Below are positions 54,109 to 63,980 of a stretch of 64,000 bases of DNA, piece after piece. Made by a program: the position numbers and the translations under genes. Position 1 is the first letter of the stretch; each line of letters starts with the position of its first letter. This stretch comes from Shinella sp. WSJ-2 (lineage in GTDB: Bacteria > Pseudomonadota > Alphaproteobacteria > Rhizobiales > Rhizobiaceae): assembly GCF_003432075.1 (NCBI RefSeq), contig NZ_QWBU01000013.1, positions 1 through 64,000 of the forward strand, written 5' to 3'. The notes under the pieces are model-generated. The model saw only the letters and a list, made by a program, of their open reading frames with translations, had not been told where the DNA came from and searched no databases.

Positions 54109-54212
54109 CGGCCGCCCGAATTTCTGTCTAGACTCTTGATCGGCCGGGCGATTCGGATTCAAGACGGACATGAGCGATTCTTTGCGCTCCCCGCACGCGA
54201 AATGGATGAAGC

Positions 54213-57200
54213 ATGAACAGGCTGTCCCGAATTCTCCGCGCAACGCTCCGTTATCTCGGTTACGGCATCGTCATCCTTCTGCTTGTTCTTGTCGGGCTTG
54301 TCGGTTTTGTCGGCTTTACCGATGCGGGCGCGCGTTTTGCCGTCGCCTATGTGGAGAAGATTGCCGAGGCGAGCGGGCAGGTCGTTTCAATCAGCGAACC
54401 CTCGGGCCTGCTCACCGGGCGGCTGCGGGCGAAGACCATCACCGTCGGCGATGCCAAGGGCACCTACGCGGAGCTCAAGGACCTGTCGGTCGACTGGTCG
54501 CCGCTGAGCCTGCTTGGCTTCCGTTTCGATGCGCAGCGCATTTCCGCCTCGTCCATCTCCCTGCTGCGCCTGCCGGAACCCAAGGCGGATGCCGAAAAAT
54601 CCGATGCGCCCTTCACGCTGCCGGTCGAGGTGCATGTCGGCGCCTTGCAGGTGCCGGAGCTTTTCGTTTCGGGCACGGTTGCTGGCCGTGACCAGCGTAT
54701 CGTTCTCTCGGGCAGCGGCGATGCGACGGCCGAAAGCGTCGCGGTCAAACTCTCGGCCTCGGAAAAGGCGCGGCCTGACGCGCGCGTCGTGGCCGATATC
54801 GTGTTCAATCCTGCCGACAACCAGCTCCGTCTTGAGGCCGACGTCGCCGAGCCGAAGGGCGGCATTCTCGCCGCGCTGCTCAAGCTGCCGAACGATCCCG
54901 CCGTGGCGATCCGCCTGACGGGCGATGGTCCGCTTTCGCAGTGGAAGGGCCGCCTCTCGGCTGCGCTCGACGGCACGGAAATGCTGCATATTGACGGGCG
55001 GCACGATCTGGCGACGAACGGGCTGCACACGCTTTCGCTGGCCGGTGGCGGCACGTTCGACGCGCTGATGCCGCCGCAGCTTCGCCCGCTGTTTGCGGGC
55101 GAAACCGGCATCGACGTGGTCGCCGCCTTCGACGGCACCGATATGCTGCGCATCGAGAAGGGTTCGATCTCGACGGGGGCGATGACGCTTGCCGCATCGG
55201 GGACGGTCAGCGCCAAGGGCGCAAATGATCTCGACGTCAAATTGTCCGGCCGCGACAGGCCGATTGATTTCCGCTGGCCGCTCGCCGAGGGCGATGCCCG
55301 CTTGCTGATCGCCGGTGCCGATGTGTCACTCAAGGGTGAGGCTGATAGTGCGGCTCTGAACGCAAATATCTCGGTCGTCTCGGCCGAACTCCCGGCCGGG
55401 CGTGTCGAGAACATCCGCCTCACTGCCAAAAGCGATGCCTTCAACGTCGCAAGCCAGTCCGGCCGCATCGATGCTACGGTCGAGACCGGCATGACGGCCT
55501 TTGCCAATCCCGATCTCGACCGCACCGTGAAGGGGCCGGCCAAAATCGTGGCGACGCTCAATGTCTCGCCGACCGAGATCGCCTTCGATCCGGCAACGCT
55601 GGAAAGCGCCAGCATCGGCGGCACGCTTTCCGGCCGCTATGGGCTGGAAAGCCGCGAAGCTGACGTCAATTTCCGCCTCTTCGCGCTGCCCGCCGTGCTG
55701 CCGCCGGCGCTGACCGGCAAGATCGACACAACGATCGCCATGGAGGGACGCGTCCAGCTGGCGAGCGATGGCGCGATCGAGCTCTCCGGCCTCAACGTCA
55801 AATCCGGCACGCTGGAGACGGCAGGCACCGTCTCGCTCGGCAAGGGCAATCTGCAGGCAGCATTGAGCGGCAAGGTTCTGGCCCTTGGCAAGCTGCTGGC
55901 CGACGCCAAGGGCGAGGCGGCCTTCGATCTTTCCGCGACCGGCCCTATCGACGGGCTCGACGTTTCGGCCACGGTGACATCGAGCGGTGCGACGCTGTCG
56001 GGCCGCACGCTGAGTGACCTCGTGGTGACGCTGAAAGGCAAAGCCGTTGCTGACAGCCCCTCCGGCGAGTTGACTGCGACCGGTGCGCTCGATGGTCAGG
56101 CGATCAATGTTCGCTCCAGCATCACCTCGGAAGGTGGGCGCATTTCCGTACCGGTGTTGGAAGCGGAGATCGGGCCGAACACGCTGAAGGGCTCGCTGGC
56201 GCTGGCGCAGAATTTCATGCCCGACGGTACGATCCGCTTCGATTTCCCTGATCTCGGGCTGCTCGCCGCGATGGCCGGCCAGAAGGCGGCCGGCGATCTC
56301 GCGGGGCAGGTGGAAATCGCCACAAGCAAGGGCAAGACTTCGGCGACGGTCCAGGCGTCCGGCTCGGCGATCAGCCGTGATGCGGTCAGCATCACCAAAC
56401 CGGCGGTTGATCTCGACATCGCCGACCTTGCGACCGCCGCGATTTCAGGCACGGTGCGCGCCGAGCGCGTCGCTTCGGGCGAGAACCGGTTGGAGGCGCT
56501 GACGCTCGATTTCTCCCGCGCGGGGCAGGCCACCAATTTCGACCTCTCGGGCCGCCTCGATGGCGCGCCTCTCATCACCAAGGGCAAGGTGCTCCAGCGC
56601 GACGGCGGGCTGGATGTCGCGCTGGATGCGTTCGAGGCGGCGCCCCGGCGCATTCCGCTGAAACTTGCCAAGGCGACGAAGATCGGCGTGACGAACGGCG
56701 TGGCGACGCTGGATGGTCTCACCATTCAGGCGGGGCGCGGCACGGTCGCCGTCTCCGGCAAGGCGGGCGAAAATCTCGATCTATCGGTGCGCCTGAATGC
56801 GCTGCCCGCCGCCCTCGTCAACAATTTCGCGGCGGGCCTCGATGCGGATGGCACGATCAGCGGCACGGTGACGGTCAAAGGCAGGGCGGCCGCACCGGTG
56901 GTCAACTATGCGCTCGACTGGGGCGGCGCGGTGACGAGCCAGACGCGCAGCGCCGGTATCGGCGCGCTCACCATCAACGCTAAGGGTGTTTTCGCCAACA
57001 ACCAGGTGACGCTTGACACGGCTTTGTCAGGCGGTGGCGGCCTATCCTTCCGTGGCGGCGGCAAGGTCAGTATCGGGGGCACCACGCCGCTTGGCCTAAA
57101 ATTCACCGGCTCGGTGCCGTTCAGCATGCTGCAAAGCCAGCTTTCCGCCCAAGGGTTCGTGCTGACGGGCAATGCCAATGTGGACGTGACGATCGGCGGC

Positions 57201-58382
57201 ACGGCGGCCGCGCCCTCGGTGACCGGCAGCATCACGGCAAGCGGTGCCCGCCTGGTCGATGTGCGCCGTAATCTCGCCGTCGAGAACCTGATGATCCGCG
57301 TGAATATGAACGGCAAGCAGGCTGTTATCGAGACCGTGTCCGGCAAGCTGACGAGCGGCGGCCAGCTTTCGGCGAAGGGCAGCGTCGGCATCGATCCGGC
57401 GAGCGGTTTCCCGGTCGATGTGGCGATCAAGCTCGGCGACATTGTCTATGTCGACGGAACGCTGGTAACGGCGAATGTCGCCGGCGACCTGACGCTCAAG
57501 GGGCCGGTGGCGAACCTCGCGCTCGGCGGCAAGGTGCACATCAACAAGGCAAGCGTCGTCATTCCGCAGAAGCTGCCTGCCTCGCTGTCCGAAATCTCCA
57601 TCAAGCATCGCAACGCGCCCGCCGACGTCAAGCGGATGACGGCGGATGTCAATCGCGCGCAGGGTGGCGACGGCGCTGCGCGTGGCATTGCGCTCGATTT
57701 GACGATTGAGGCGCCCGGCCAGCTCTTCGTGCGCGGCCGCGGTATCAATGCTGAACTGAGCGGCAGCCTGAAGGTGACGGGCACGTCCTCGTCGCCGATC
57801 GTTTCCGGCGGTTTTGAACTGGAGCGTGGGCGCATGGAAATCCTGACGCGCCGGCTCGATTTCACCTCCGCCCATATCGGCTTTGCCGGCGGCCTGGTGC
57901 CGACGGTCAATCTCGTTGCAGGAAGCTCCGCCGGTACCACGGAAATCACCGTCACGGTCGCCGGCCTCGCCAGCAATCCGACTGTCACCTTTGCTTCTTC
58001 GCCCTCGCTGCCGCAGGATGAAATCCTGGCGCAGTTGATCTTTAACCGCTCGATGTCGAACCTGTCGGCGGTGCAGATCGCCCAGCTTGCCTCCGCAGCC
58101 AGCCAGCTGGCGGGTGGCAAGTCAACGGGCCTGCTCGACAGCCTGCGCAGCAAGCTTGGCGTCGACGACCTCGACATCACCACGGATGCCGAGGGGCGCG
58201 CGGCGGTCTCGGCGGGCAAATATCTCAACGAGCGGACCTACATCGAGCTGAAGCAGGACCCCGAGACGAACGGCGCCAAGGCTGTCATCAACCTCGATGT
58301 CGGCCGCGGCCTGAAACTGCGCGGCGAAGCGGGCAGCGGCGGAAGCGCTGGTGCGGGCATCTTCTACGAAAAGGAATATTGA
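54213..58382 (+). CDS. tamB: Translocation and assembly module inner-membrane protein TamB
   Basis: A very large (1389-residue) inner-membrane-anchored, periplasm-spanning AsmA-like protein, partner of TamA. An N-terminal anchor (about 15-37) is followed by a long repetitive beta-rich region forming the lipid-conducting groove. The C-terminal TamB domain (DUF490, last ~350 residues) includes SGGFELERGRMEILTRRLDF, SLPQDEILAQLIFNRS and TYIELKQDPETNG, and ends in an aromatic-rich tail. Length is normal for rhizobia. No frameshift is seen over 4.2 kb. Confidence 0.94.
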   Translation: MNRLSRILRATLRYLGYGIVILLLVLVGLVGFVGFTDAGARFAVAYVEKIAEASGQVVSISEPSGLLTGRLRAKTITVGDAKGTYAELKDLSVDWSPLSLLGFRFDAQRISASSISLLRLPEPKADAEKSDAPFTLPVEVHVGALQVPELFVSGTVAGRDQRIVLSGSGDATAESVAVKLSASEKARPDARVVADIVFNPADNQLRLEADVAEPKGGILAALLKLPNDPAVAIRLTGDGPLSQWKGRLSAALDGTEMLHIDGRHDLATNGLHTLSLAGGGTFDALMPPQLRPLFAGETGIDVVAAFDGTDMLRIEKGSISTGAMTLAASGTVSAKGANDLDVKLSGRDRPIDFRWPLAEGDARLLIAGADVSLKGEADSAALNANISVVSAELPAGRVENIRLTAKSDAFNVASQSGRIDATVETGMTAFANPDLDRTVKGPAKIVATLNVSPTEIAFDPATLESASIGGTLSGRYGLESREADVNFRLFALPAVLPPALTGKIDTTIAMEGRVQLASDGAIELSGLNVKSGTLETAGTVSLGKGNLQAALSGKVLALGKLLADAKGEAAFDLSATGPIDGLDVSATVTSSGATLSGRTLSDLVVTLKGKAVADSPSGELTATGALDGQAINVRSSITSEGGRISVPVLEAEIGPNTLKGSLALAQNFMPDGTIRFDFPDLGLLAAMAGQKAAGDLAGQVEIATSKGKTSATVQASGSAISRDAVSITKPAVDLDIADLATAAISGTVRAERVASGENRLEALTLDFSRAGQATNFDLSGRLDGAPLITKGKVLQRDGGLDVALDAFEAAPRRIPLKLAKATKIGVTNGVATLDGLTIQAGRGTVAVSGKAGENLDLSVRLNALPAALVNNFAAGLDADGTISGTVTVKGRAAAPVVNYALDWGGAVTSQTRSAGIGALTINAKGVFANNQVTLDTALSGGGGLSFRGGGKVSIGGTTPLGLKFTGSVPFSMLQSQLSAQGFVLTGNANVDVTIGGTAAAPSVTGSITASGARLVDVRRNLAVENLMIRVNMNGKQAVIETVSGKLTSGGQLSAKGSVGIDPASGFPVDVAIKLGDIVYVDGTLVTANVAGDLTLKGPVANLALGGKVHINKASVVIPQKLPASLSEISIKHRNAPADVKRMTADVNRAQGGDGAARGIALDLTIEAPGQLFVRGRGINAELSGSLKVTGTSSSPIVSGGFELERGRMEILTRRLDFTSAHIGFAGGLVPTVNLVAGSSAGTTEITVTVAGLASNPTVTFASSPSLPQDEILAQLIFNRSMSNLSAVQIAQLASAASQLAGGKSTGLLDSLRSKLGVDDLDITTDAEGRAAVSAGKYLNERTYIELKQDPETNGAKAVINLDVGRGLKLRGEAGSGGSAGAGIFYEKEY

Positions 58383-58409
58383 GGCGGCTTGCCCGCCCTC
58401 AGTATTCCC

Positions 58410-58850
58410 TTAGGCCAGCGCGTTCTTCGTCGTTTTCAGGAGAATATTCGTCTCGGTCACCGTGATGCCGTCGATCAGGCGGATGCGGTGCAGGGTCTCG
58501 TCGAAGGTGCCGAGATCGCGATCTTCCAGTTCCGCGATGAAGTCCCAGCGACCATTGGTCGAGTGAAGCGCGCGGACCTGCGGCAGGCCGCGCAGTTGCG
58601 CGCTAACACGGTCAGCCATCTTGCCGTGCACCTCGATCATCACGATGGCACGCACGCCACTGCCGGCCAGTTCCGCGCCGGTCTTGATGGTAAAGGCGGC
58701 AATGGTGCCGGAGGAGACCAGCCGCTCGATACGGGCGGAGATAGTGGCACGCGAGGCGCCGGTCATGACCGCTAGTGAGGAGACGGGGGTGCGGGCATTG
58801 TGACGGAGTGCACTGATCAGCGCATGGTCGAGATCGTCAAGGCTTACCAT
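58410..58850 (-). CDS. Lrp/AsnC family transcriptional regulator
   Basis: A 146-residue protein. It has an N-terminal helix-turn-helix (LDDLDHALISALRHNARTPVSSLAVMTGASRATISARIERLVSSGTI) and a C-terminal RAM ligand-binding domain (VRAIVMIEVHGKM... FIAELEDRDLGTFDETLHRIR). It is divergent from the arginase gene across 135 bp, so it is the natural candidate regulator of arginase-ornithine aminotransferase, probably sensing arginine or ornithine (inference). The start at 58850 matches the family; the frame extends to 58946 without support. Confidence 0.9.
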   Translation of the reverse strand: MVSLDDLDHALISALRHNARTPVSSLAVMTGASRATISARIERLVSSGTIAAFTIKTGAELAGSGVRAIVMIEVHGKMADRVSAQLRGLPQVRALHSTNGRWDFIAELEDRDLGTFDETLHRIRLIDGITVTETNILLKTTKNALA

Positions 58851-58985
58851 TTTGTCATCCGGTGCTACGCAAAATGTATAAATCGTCCGACTATTTGTCA
58901 GTTTTTCCTCTTTTTGCCAACAGCGCGAACGGCAATAATCGTGCAAAACCGGGCAAACCGGCTCTCACGCACCCGCGGGGAAATC

Positions 58986-59921
58986 ATGGCTGAAAATGAA
59001 AAACATATCGCGCTGATCGGCGCGCCTCTTGAGGAAGGCTCCGGCCGCCGCGGTGCGGCGATGGGCCCGACGGCACTGCGCATTGCAGGCGTCGATACGA
59101 CGCTGGCGGATCTCGGACATACGGTGACGGACGAGGGCGACCTGCGACCGGTGCCGGCCCGCGATCTTGCCAACCACCCGAAGGCCAACAACCTTCAGGT
59201 CGTCGCCGCCTTCACGCGTGCGCTCGATACGGCCGTCTATGACGCGGCCCGCAGCGGCAAATTCCCGCTTATCCTTGGCGGCGATCATGCGCTGTCGATG
59301 GGGTCCGTATCGGGCATGGCGCGCCATGCCGCCGATCTGGGCCGTCCACTGTTCGTGCTCTGGCTCGATGCCCATGCCGACTTCAATTCGCCGGCGACGT
59401 CGCCTTCGGGCAATATGCACGGCATGCCGGTCGCCTTCTTCTGCGGCGAGGCCGAGTTCACGCCGATCCTCGAAGCCGGCCGCCCGTTGGTCGATCCGAA
59501 GAACGTCTTCCAGGTCGGCATCCGTTCGGTCGATGCCCGCGAGCGCGAGGAAATCGCCGAGCACGGCGTCAATGTCTATGATATGCGCGCGGTCGACGAG
59601 ATCGGCATGGCGCATATCATGCATGACATCATCGCCCGTATAAAAGCGGAGAACGGCCTGCTGCATGTCAGCCTCGACGTTGACTTCCTCGATCCGGAAC
59701 TGGCGCCGGGCGTCGGCACGACGGTGCCGGGGGGCGCAACCTTCCGCGAGGCGCATCTCATCATGGAGATGCTCTGCGACAGCGGTCTCGTCTCTTCACT
59801 TGACCTGGTCGAACTGAACCCCTTCCTCGACGATCGCGGCAAGAGCGCGCGCATTCTCGTCGAACTCACAGCCAGCCTTTTCGGGCGCCGCATTCTCGAC
59901 CGGCCGACCCGCAGCGCCTGA
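58986..59921 (+). CDS. rocF: Arginase
   Basis: Hydrolyses L-arginine to ornithine and urea with a binuclear Mn2+ centre. The 311-residue protein carries the ureohydrolase metal ligands H101 ([10 protein letters not shown]), D128/H130/D132 (WLDAHADFN) and D231/D233 ([14 protein letters not shown]). Substrate-binding PSGNMHGMP is present. Length fits arginase rather than agmatinase, and the next gene (ornithine aminotransferase) supports the call. GGGGAAATC precedes ATG 58986; the frame open from 58800 is rejected. The symbol arcA is used in some rhizobia. Confidence 0.94.
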   Translation: MAENEKHIALIGAPLEEGSGRRGAAMGPTALRIAGVDTTLADLGHTVTDEGDLRPVPARDLANHPKANNLQVVAAFTRALDTAVYDAARSGKFPLILGGDHALSMGSVSGMARHAADLGRPLFVLWLDAHADFNSPATSPSGNMHGMPVAFFCGEAEFTPILEAGRPLVDPKNVFQVGIRSVDAREREEIAEHGVNVYDMRAVDEIGMAHIMHDIIARIKAENGLLHVSLDVDFLDPELAPGVGTTVPGGATFREAHLIMEMLCDSGLVSSLDLVELNPFLDDRGKSARILVELTASLFGRRILDRPTRSA

Positions 59922-59938
59922 AACAACCGGAGGACCCC

Positions 59939-61144
59939 ATGACGCCGTCGACTGCCAGCCTGATCGAAACCGAGTACCGCCTCGGCGCCCATAACTACAA
60001 GCCGCTCGACGTCGTCCTGTCGCGGGGGGAGGGCGTTCATGTCTGGGACATCGACGGCAACCGCTATCTCGACTGCCTCTCGGCCTATTCGGCGGTCAAT
60101 CAGGGCCACTGTCACCCCAAGATTCTGGCCGCGATGATCGACCAGGCGCAGAAGCTGACGCTCACCTCGCGCGCCTTCCGCAACGATCAGCTCGCGCATT
60201 TCTATGAGGAAATCGCAGCACTCACCGGTTCGCACAAGGTGCTGCCGATGAATTCCGGCGCGGAAGCGGTCGAGACGGCCGTCAAGGCCGTGCGCAAATG
60301 GGGCTATGAGGTCAAGGGCGTGCCGGAAGGCCAAGCCGAGATCATCGTCTGCTCGAACAATTTCCATGGCCGCACCATGGGCATCGTTGGCTTTTCGACG
60401 GATCCGGATGCGCGCGTTGGCTTCGGCCCCTTCGCGCCGGGCTTCCGCCATGTACCCTTTGGCGATCTTGAAGCCTTCCGCGCGGCGATCAACGAAAACA
60501 CGGTCGCCTTCCTGATCGAGCCGATTCAGGGCGAGGCCGGCGTGCTGATCCCGCCGACGGGTTACTTCACGGGTGTTCGCGAGCTCTGCACCAAACACGG
60601 AATCACGCTGATCCTCGACGAGATCCAGACCGGCCTTGGCCGCACGGGCAAGCTGCTGGCCGAGGAGCATGAAGGCATCGAGGCGGATGTAACGCTGGTC
60701 GGCAAGGCTCTGTCAGGCGGTTTCTATCCCGTCTCGGCCGTGCTTTCGAACAGCGAGGTGCTGGGCGTGCTGAAGCCCGGCCAGCATGGCTCGACCTTCG
60801 GCGGCAATCCGCTGGCCTGTGCCATCGCCCGCGCCGCGCTGAAGGTACTGGTCGAAGAAGACATGATCGGCAATTCGCAGCGCATGGGAGACCGCTTCCA
60901 GGCGGGCCTCAAAGGCATCCGTTCCAACATCATCAAGGAAGTGCGCGGCCGTGGCCTGATGCTCGCCGTCGAGCTCGACCCGGCCGCCGGCGGTGCACGC
61001 AAATATTGCGAGGCGCTGAAGGAGCGCGGTATCCTCGCCAAGGATACGCATGGCGACACGATCCGCATCGCCCCGCCGCTGGTCATTACCGGCGATCAGG
61101 TGGATTGGGCGCTGGAACAGTTCGAAGCGGTCCTGCGCACCTGA
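59939..61144 (+). CDS. rocD: Ornithine aminotransferase
   Basis: PLP enzyme: ornithine plus 2-oxoglutarate to glutamate-5-semialdehyde plus glutamate, completing arginine catabolism to proline/glutamate. The 401-residue class III aminotransferase has the PLP lysine K256 ([16 protein letters not shown]), [15 protein letters not shown] (D227), [12 protein letters not shown] and the HGRTMG block. GGAGG lies 6 nt before the ATG, 17 bp after the arginase stop, so the two form one operon, closed by an intrinsic terminator. An acetylornithine aminotransferase is possible but the context favours this call. Confidence 0.95.
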   Translation: MTPSTASLIETEYRLGAHNYKPLDVVLSRGEGVHVWDIDGNRYLDCLSAYSAVNQGHCHPKILAAMIDQAQKLTLTSRAFRNDQLAHFYEEIAALTGSHKVLPMNSGAEAVETAVKAVRKWGYEVKGVPEGQAEIIVCSNNFHGRTMGIVGFSTDPDARVGFGPFAPGFRHVPFGDLEAFRAAINENTVAFLIEPIQGEAGVLIPPTGYFTGVRELCTKHGITLILDEIQTGLGRTGKLLAEEHEGIEADVTLVGKALSGGFYPVSAVLSNSEVLGVLKPGQHGSTFGGNPLACAIARAALKVLVEEDMIGNSQRMGDRFQAGLKGIRSNIIKEVRGRGLMLAVELDPAAGGARKYCEALKERGILAKDTHGDTIRIAPPLVITGDQVDWALEQFEAVLRT

Positions 61145-61169
61145 CAGGGTGCGATGGTTCTGAAACATC

Positions 61170-61199
61170 AAGGTCTCGCAACGATGCGAGGCCTTTTTT
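61170..61199 (+). terminator. Terminator after rocD
   Basis: An 11-bp stem AAGGTCTCGCA / TGCGAGGCCTT (one T-G pair) with a 4-nt loop is followed by TTTT, 26 bp downstream of the stop. Confidence 0.9.
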
Positions 61200-61295
61200 A
61201 TGACCGGATGCCGCAAAGCTTTCGATGTTTGAAAGATTTTAACCAGGACGTGCATAGGATCAAACCACGACGCAGACCAACCTGGAAAGATCCCG

Positions 61296-61772
61296 ATGAC
61301 CTCCATCACTACCGCCACCTTTGCCGGCGACACGCTCGAAATCATCGCATTCCGTCTGCATGAGCAGGAATTCTGCGTGAAGACGACGACGATCCGCGAA
61401 ATTCGCGGCTGGGCGCCCTCCACGCCGATCCCGCATTCGCCGCCGGATGTTATCGGCGTGATGAACCTGCGCGGCACGGTCATTCCGATCATCGACCTTG
61501 CGCATAAGCTCGGTATGAAGAGCACGGAAGCCAATGAACGCAGCGCCATTGTGGTGGCCGAAGTGCACAGCATGGTCGTCGGCCTCGTCGTCGACCGCGT
61601 GTCCGACATCCTCACCATCCGCAGCGAGCAGATCCAGCCGGTGCCGGAAGTGACGACCTCCTTCGACAAGGCCTATGCCGAAGGCATCATCGCCCACGAA
61701 AACGGCATGATCTGCTTCCTGAACCTCGCGCGCATGTTCAAGGAGCGCGACATGGACGATATGGCGGCTTAA
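61296..61772 (+). CDS. cheW: Chemotaxis coupling protein CheW
   Basis: Adaptor that links chemoreceptors to the CheA kinase. The 158-residue protein has the beta-barrel blocks LEIIAFRLHEQEFCVKTTTIREI, PDVIGVMNLRGTVIPIIDLAHKLG, VVGLVVDRVSDILTI and GIIAHENGMICFLNL. It stands alone with its own terminator and is not in a che operon; the neighbouring chemoreceptor is a likely partner. A GGAAAGA site precedes the ATG. Confidence 0.95.
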   Translation: MTSITTATFAGDTLEIIAFRLHEQEFCVKTTTIREIRGWAPSTPIPHSPPDVIGVMNLRGTVIPIIDLAHKLGMKSTEANERSAIVVAEVHSMVVGLVVDRVSDILTIRSEQIQPVPEVTTSFDKAYAEGIIAHENGMICFLNLARMFKERDMDDMAA

Positions 61773-61802
61773 GCGCTCATCCCATCTGTTTAGAATCACA
61801 AG

Positions 61803-61830
61803 CCGCCGTGCCCGCGCACGGCGGTTTTTT
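61803..61830 (+). terminator. Terminator after cheW
   Basis: A perfect 9-bp stem CCGCCGTGC (61803-61811) / GCACGGCGG (61816-61824) is followed by six T residues. Confidence 0.93.
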
Positions 61831-62172
61831 GTTCTCTACCTTTGAATACAACCACTGAGAGATTTCGCGAGTGGTCTGCTAAAGGTCTTCCTGACGTAAC
61901 GTAAGCAACATCAAACTATATGCTATTGTAAGCTATTGTTATATAAGAGAACTTAAAATTCGCCTTTTGATTTTCATCAATTGTTAAAGCTGTCGTTCCA
62001 TCTTTGATTGTAGTCAGGCAATCCGGCGACGAAGCGATGTCCTCCTGCGCAGATTGAGAATAACGATTTGATTCCGTGGGCTGCGCCGCAGTTCATGCGA
62101 CATGAGCAACAGACCGATCGCCACGCGGGCAATCACCATTGAAACCGTGGCCGACGTATAAGGAAACAGGTC
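61831..62172 (+). other. AT-rich leader/promoter region of the chemoreceptor gene
   Basis: 342 bp without a gene, AT-rich in 61900-62000 in contrast to the surroundings. It holds a perfect FNR/FixK-type box at 61967-61980, about 193 bp before the ATG, and a short direct repetition (GCTATTGT twice between 61922 and 61939). The later part (62020-62160) is GC-rich leader. No clear -10/-35 pair other than a weak TTTGAT at 62003-62008. Confidence 0.7.
61967..61980 (+). promoter_or_regulatory. Perfect FNR/FixK-type anaerobox upstream of chemoreceptor
   Basis: TTGAT-TTTC-ATCAA matches the TTGAT-N4-ATCAA consensus at all ten fixed positions. It is intergenic, in the AT-rich promoter region of the PAS chemoreceptor. 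If it activates at -41.5, transcription would start near 62015 (inference). Confidence 0.75.
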
Positions 62173-63957
62173 ATGCTTTCATTTGCGAAATCCATGGATG
62201 CAGGCCATATCATCGATGCGCTCTCGCGCTCGCAGGCCGTGATCCAGTTTGATCTCAACGGCAATATCCTCACCGCCAATGAAAACTTCTGTAAAGCGCT
62301 CGGCTACGATCTGAAGGAGATCGTTGGGAAACATCACCGCATCTTCTGCGAGGCCGCCTATACGGCGAGCGACGAATACCGCCAGTTCTGGGCACGGCTT
62401 GGACGTGGCGAGTACGATTCGTCGAGCTACAAGCGTCTGCGCAAGGATGGCAAGGAGATTTGGATCCAGGCGAGCTACAATCCAGTCTTCCGCGGCGGCA
62501 AGCCCTATAAGGTTGTCAAGTTCGCGAGCGATATTACCGATGTGAAGATGCGGGCGACGGAAGATGCCGCCAAGCTCGACGCTATCTCCCGCTCGCAGGC
62601 GGTCATCGAATTCACGCCGACGGGCGAGATTCTCACGGCCAACGAGAATTTCTGCGCGGGGCTCGGCTACGATCTCTCGGAAATCCGCGGCAAGCACCAT
62701 CGTATGTTCTGCGATCCCGCCTATGTGCAGACGCAGGAATATGCGGATTTCTGGAGGAATCTCGCCGACGGGCAGTTTATCTCCAATGAATTCGTGCGCT
62801 ACGGCAAGGGTGGCAAGGAAATCTGGATCCAGGCCGCCTATAATCCGATCCGCGATTTCAACGGCCGCGTCTACAAGGTCGTGAAATTCGCGACCGACGT
62901 CACCGAGCGCATGTCGGCCATCAATGCACTCGGAGGTGCGCTAAAGGCGCTTGCTGAAGGGGATTTGACGCAGAACCTCAAGACGGCTTTCGTGCCGTCC
63001 ATGGAAGTGGTGCGCAAGGACTTCAACGAAGCCGTTGCCGGCCTGCACGAGGCGATGCGTACGGTTGAAGCCAATGCGAATGCGATCGCGTCGGGTGCAC
63101 AGGAAATCCGCTCGGCGGCGGATGATCTCGCCAAGCGCACCGAGCAGCAGGCCGCCTCCGTCGAAGAGACGGCTGCTGCACTCGATGAGATCACCACGAC
63201 GGTCGGCGATTCCAGCCGCCGTGCCGACGAAGCGGGCTCGCTGGTTGCCAAGACACGGGCGGGCGCGGAGAAATCCGGTATCGTCGTCAAGAAGGCGATT
63301 GATGCCATGGGGCAGATCGAGCAGTCGTCGCGTGAAATCTCCAACATCATCGGCGTCATTGACGATATCGCCTTCCAGACCAACCTTCTGGCCCTGAATG
63401 CTGGCGTGGAAGCGGCACGGGCCGGCGAAGCCGGTAAGGGTTTTGCGGTTGTCGCACAGGAGGTGCGTGAACTGGCTCAGCGCTCTGCCAGCGCGGCGAA
63501 GGACATCAAGGCTTTAATCACCACCTCGGGCGAGCAGGTGAAGAGCGGCGTGGCGCTTGTCGACGAGACGGGCCGTGCGCTTGAGGAAATCCTGACGCAG
63601 GTGCACGAAGTGCACACGAACGTTGCGGCGATCGTCGAAGCCTCTCGCGAGCAATCGACCGGCCTTCGCGAGATCAACACCGCCGTCAATTCGATGGACC
63701 AGGCCACGCAGCAGAATGCGGCGATGGTCGAGGAGAGCACGGCGGCGAGCCATGCCATGGCGCGCGAAGCTGATGCATTGCACGCCCTTATCCGCCGTTT
63801 CCGGCTTGCCGGAAACGGAGCGTTGGGCGGGCAGGGGACGACCCGCGCTCCACGGGGCGTCTCCTCTGCGCCGACTGCACAGCTTCATGCCGTCGCCCGC
63901 ACCATGCGGTCGTCCGGCAATGCCGCGGTGGCGGCGGAGGGCTGGGAAGAGTTCTGA
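62173..63957 (+). CDS. Soluble PAS-PAS methyl-accepting chemotaxis protein with C-terminal pentapeptide
   Basis: A 594-residue cytoplasmic chemoreceptor without membrane helices. Two similar PAS domains (about 12-125 and 133-250) share [30 protein letters not shown] and GKEIWIQA. A linker/HAMP-like part (250-300) and a methyl-accepting signalling domain follow; the hairpin tip is in [28 protein letters not shown]. The last five residues are GWEEF, similar to the xWxxF tether that binds CheR/CheB. It probably senses redox, oxygen or an internal metabolite through PAS. AGGAAACAGG precedes the ATG. Confidence 0.93.
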   Translation: MLSFAKSMDAGHIIDALSRSQAVIQFDLNGNILTANENFCKALGYDLKEIVGKHHRIFCEAAYTASDEYRQFWARLGRGEYDSSSYKRLRKDGKEIWIQASYNPVFRGGKPYKVVKFASDITDVKMRATEDAAKLDAISRSQAVIEFTPTGEILTANENFCAGLGYDLSEIRGKHHRMFCDPAYVQTQEYADFWRNLADGQFISNEFVRYGKGGKEIWIQAAYNPIRDFNGRVYKVVKFATDVTERMSAINALGGALKALAEGDLTQNLKTAFVPSMEVVRKDFNEAVAGLHEAMRTVEANANAIASGAQEIRSAADDLAKRTEQQAASVEETAAALDEITTTVGDSSRRADEAGSLVAKTRAGAEKSGIVVKKAIDAMGQIEQSSREISNIIGVIDDIAFQTNLLALNAGVEAARAGEAGKGFAVVAQEVRELAQRSASAAKDIKALITTSGEQVKSGVALVDETGRALEEILTQVHEVHTNVAAIVEASREQSTGLREINTAVNSMDQATQQNAAMVEESTAASHAMAREADALHALIRRFRLAGNGALGGQGTTRAPRGVSSAPTAQLHAVARTMRSSGNAAVAAEGWEEF

Positions 63958-63980
63958 TCTACGATCCTGAAATGCAAAAC

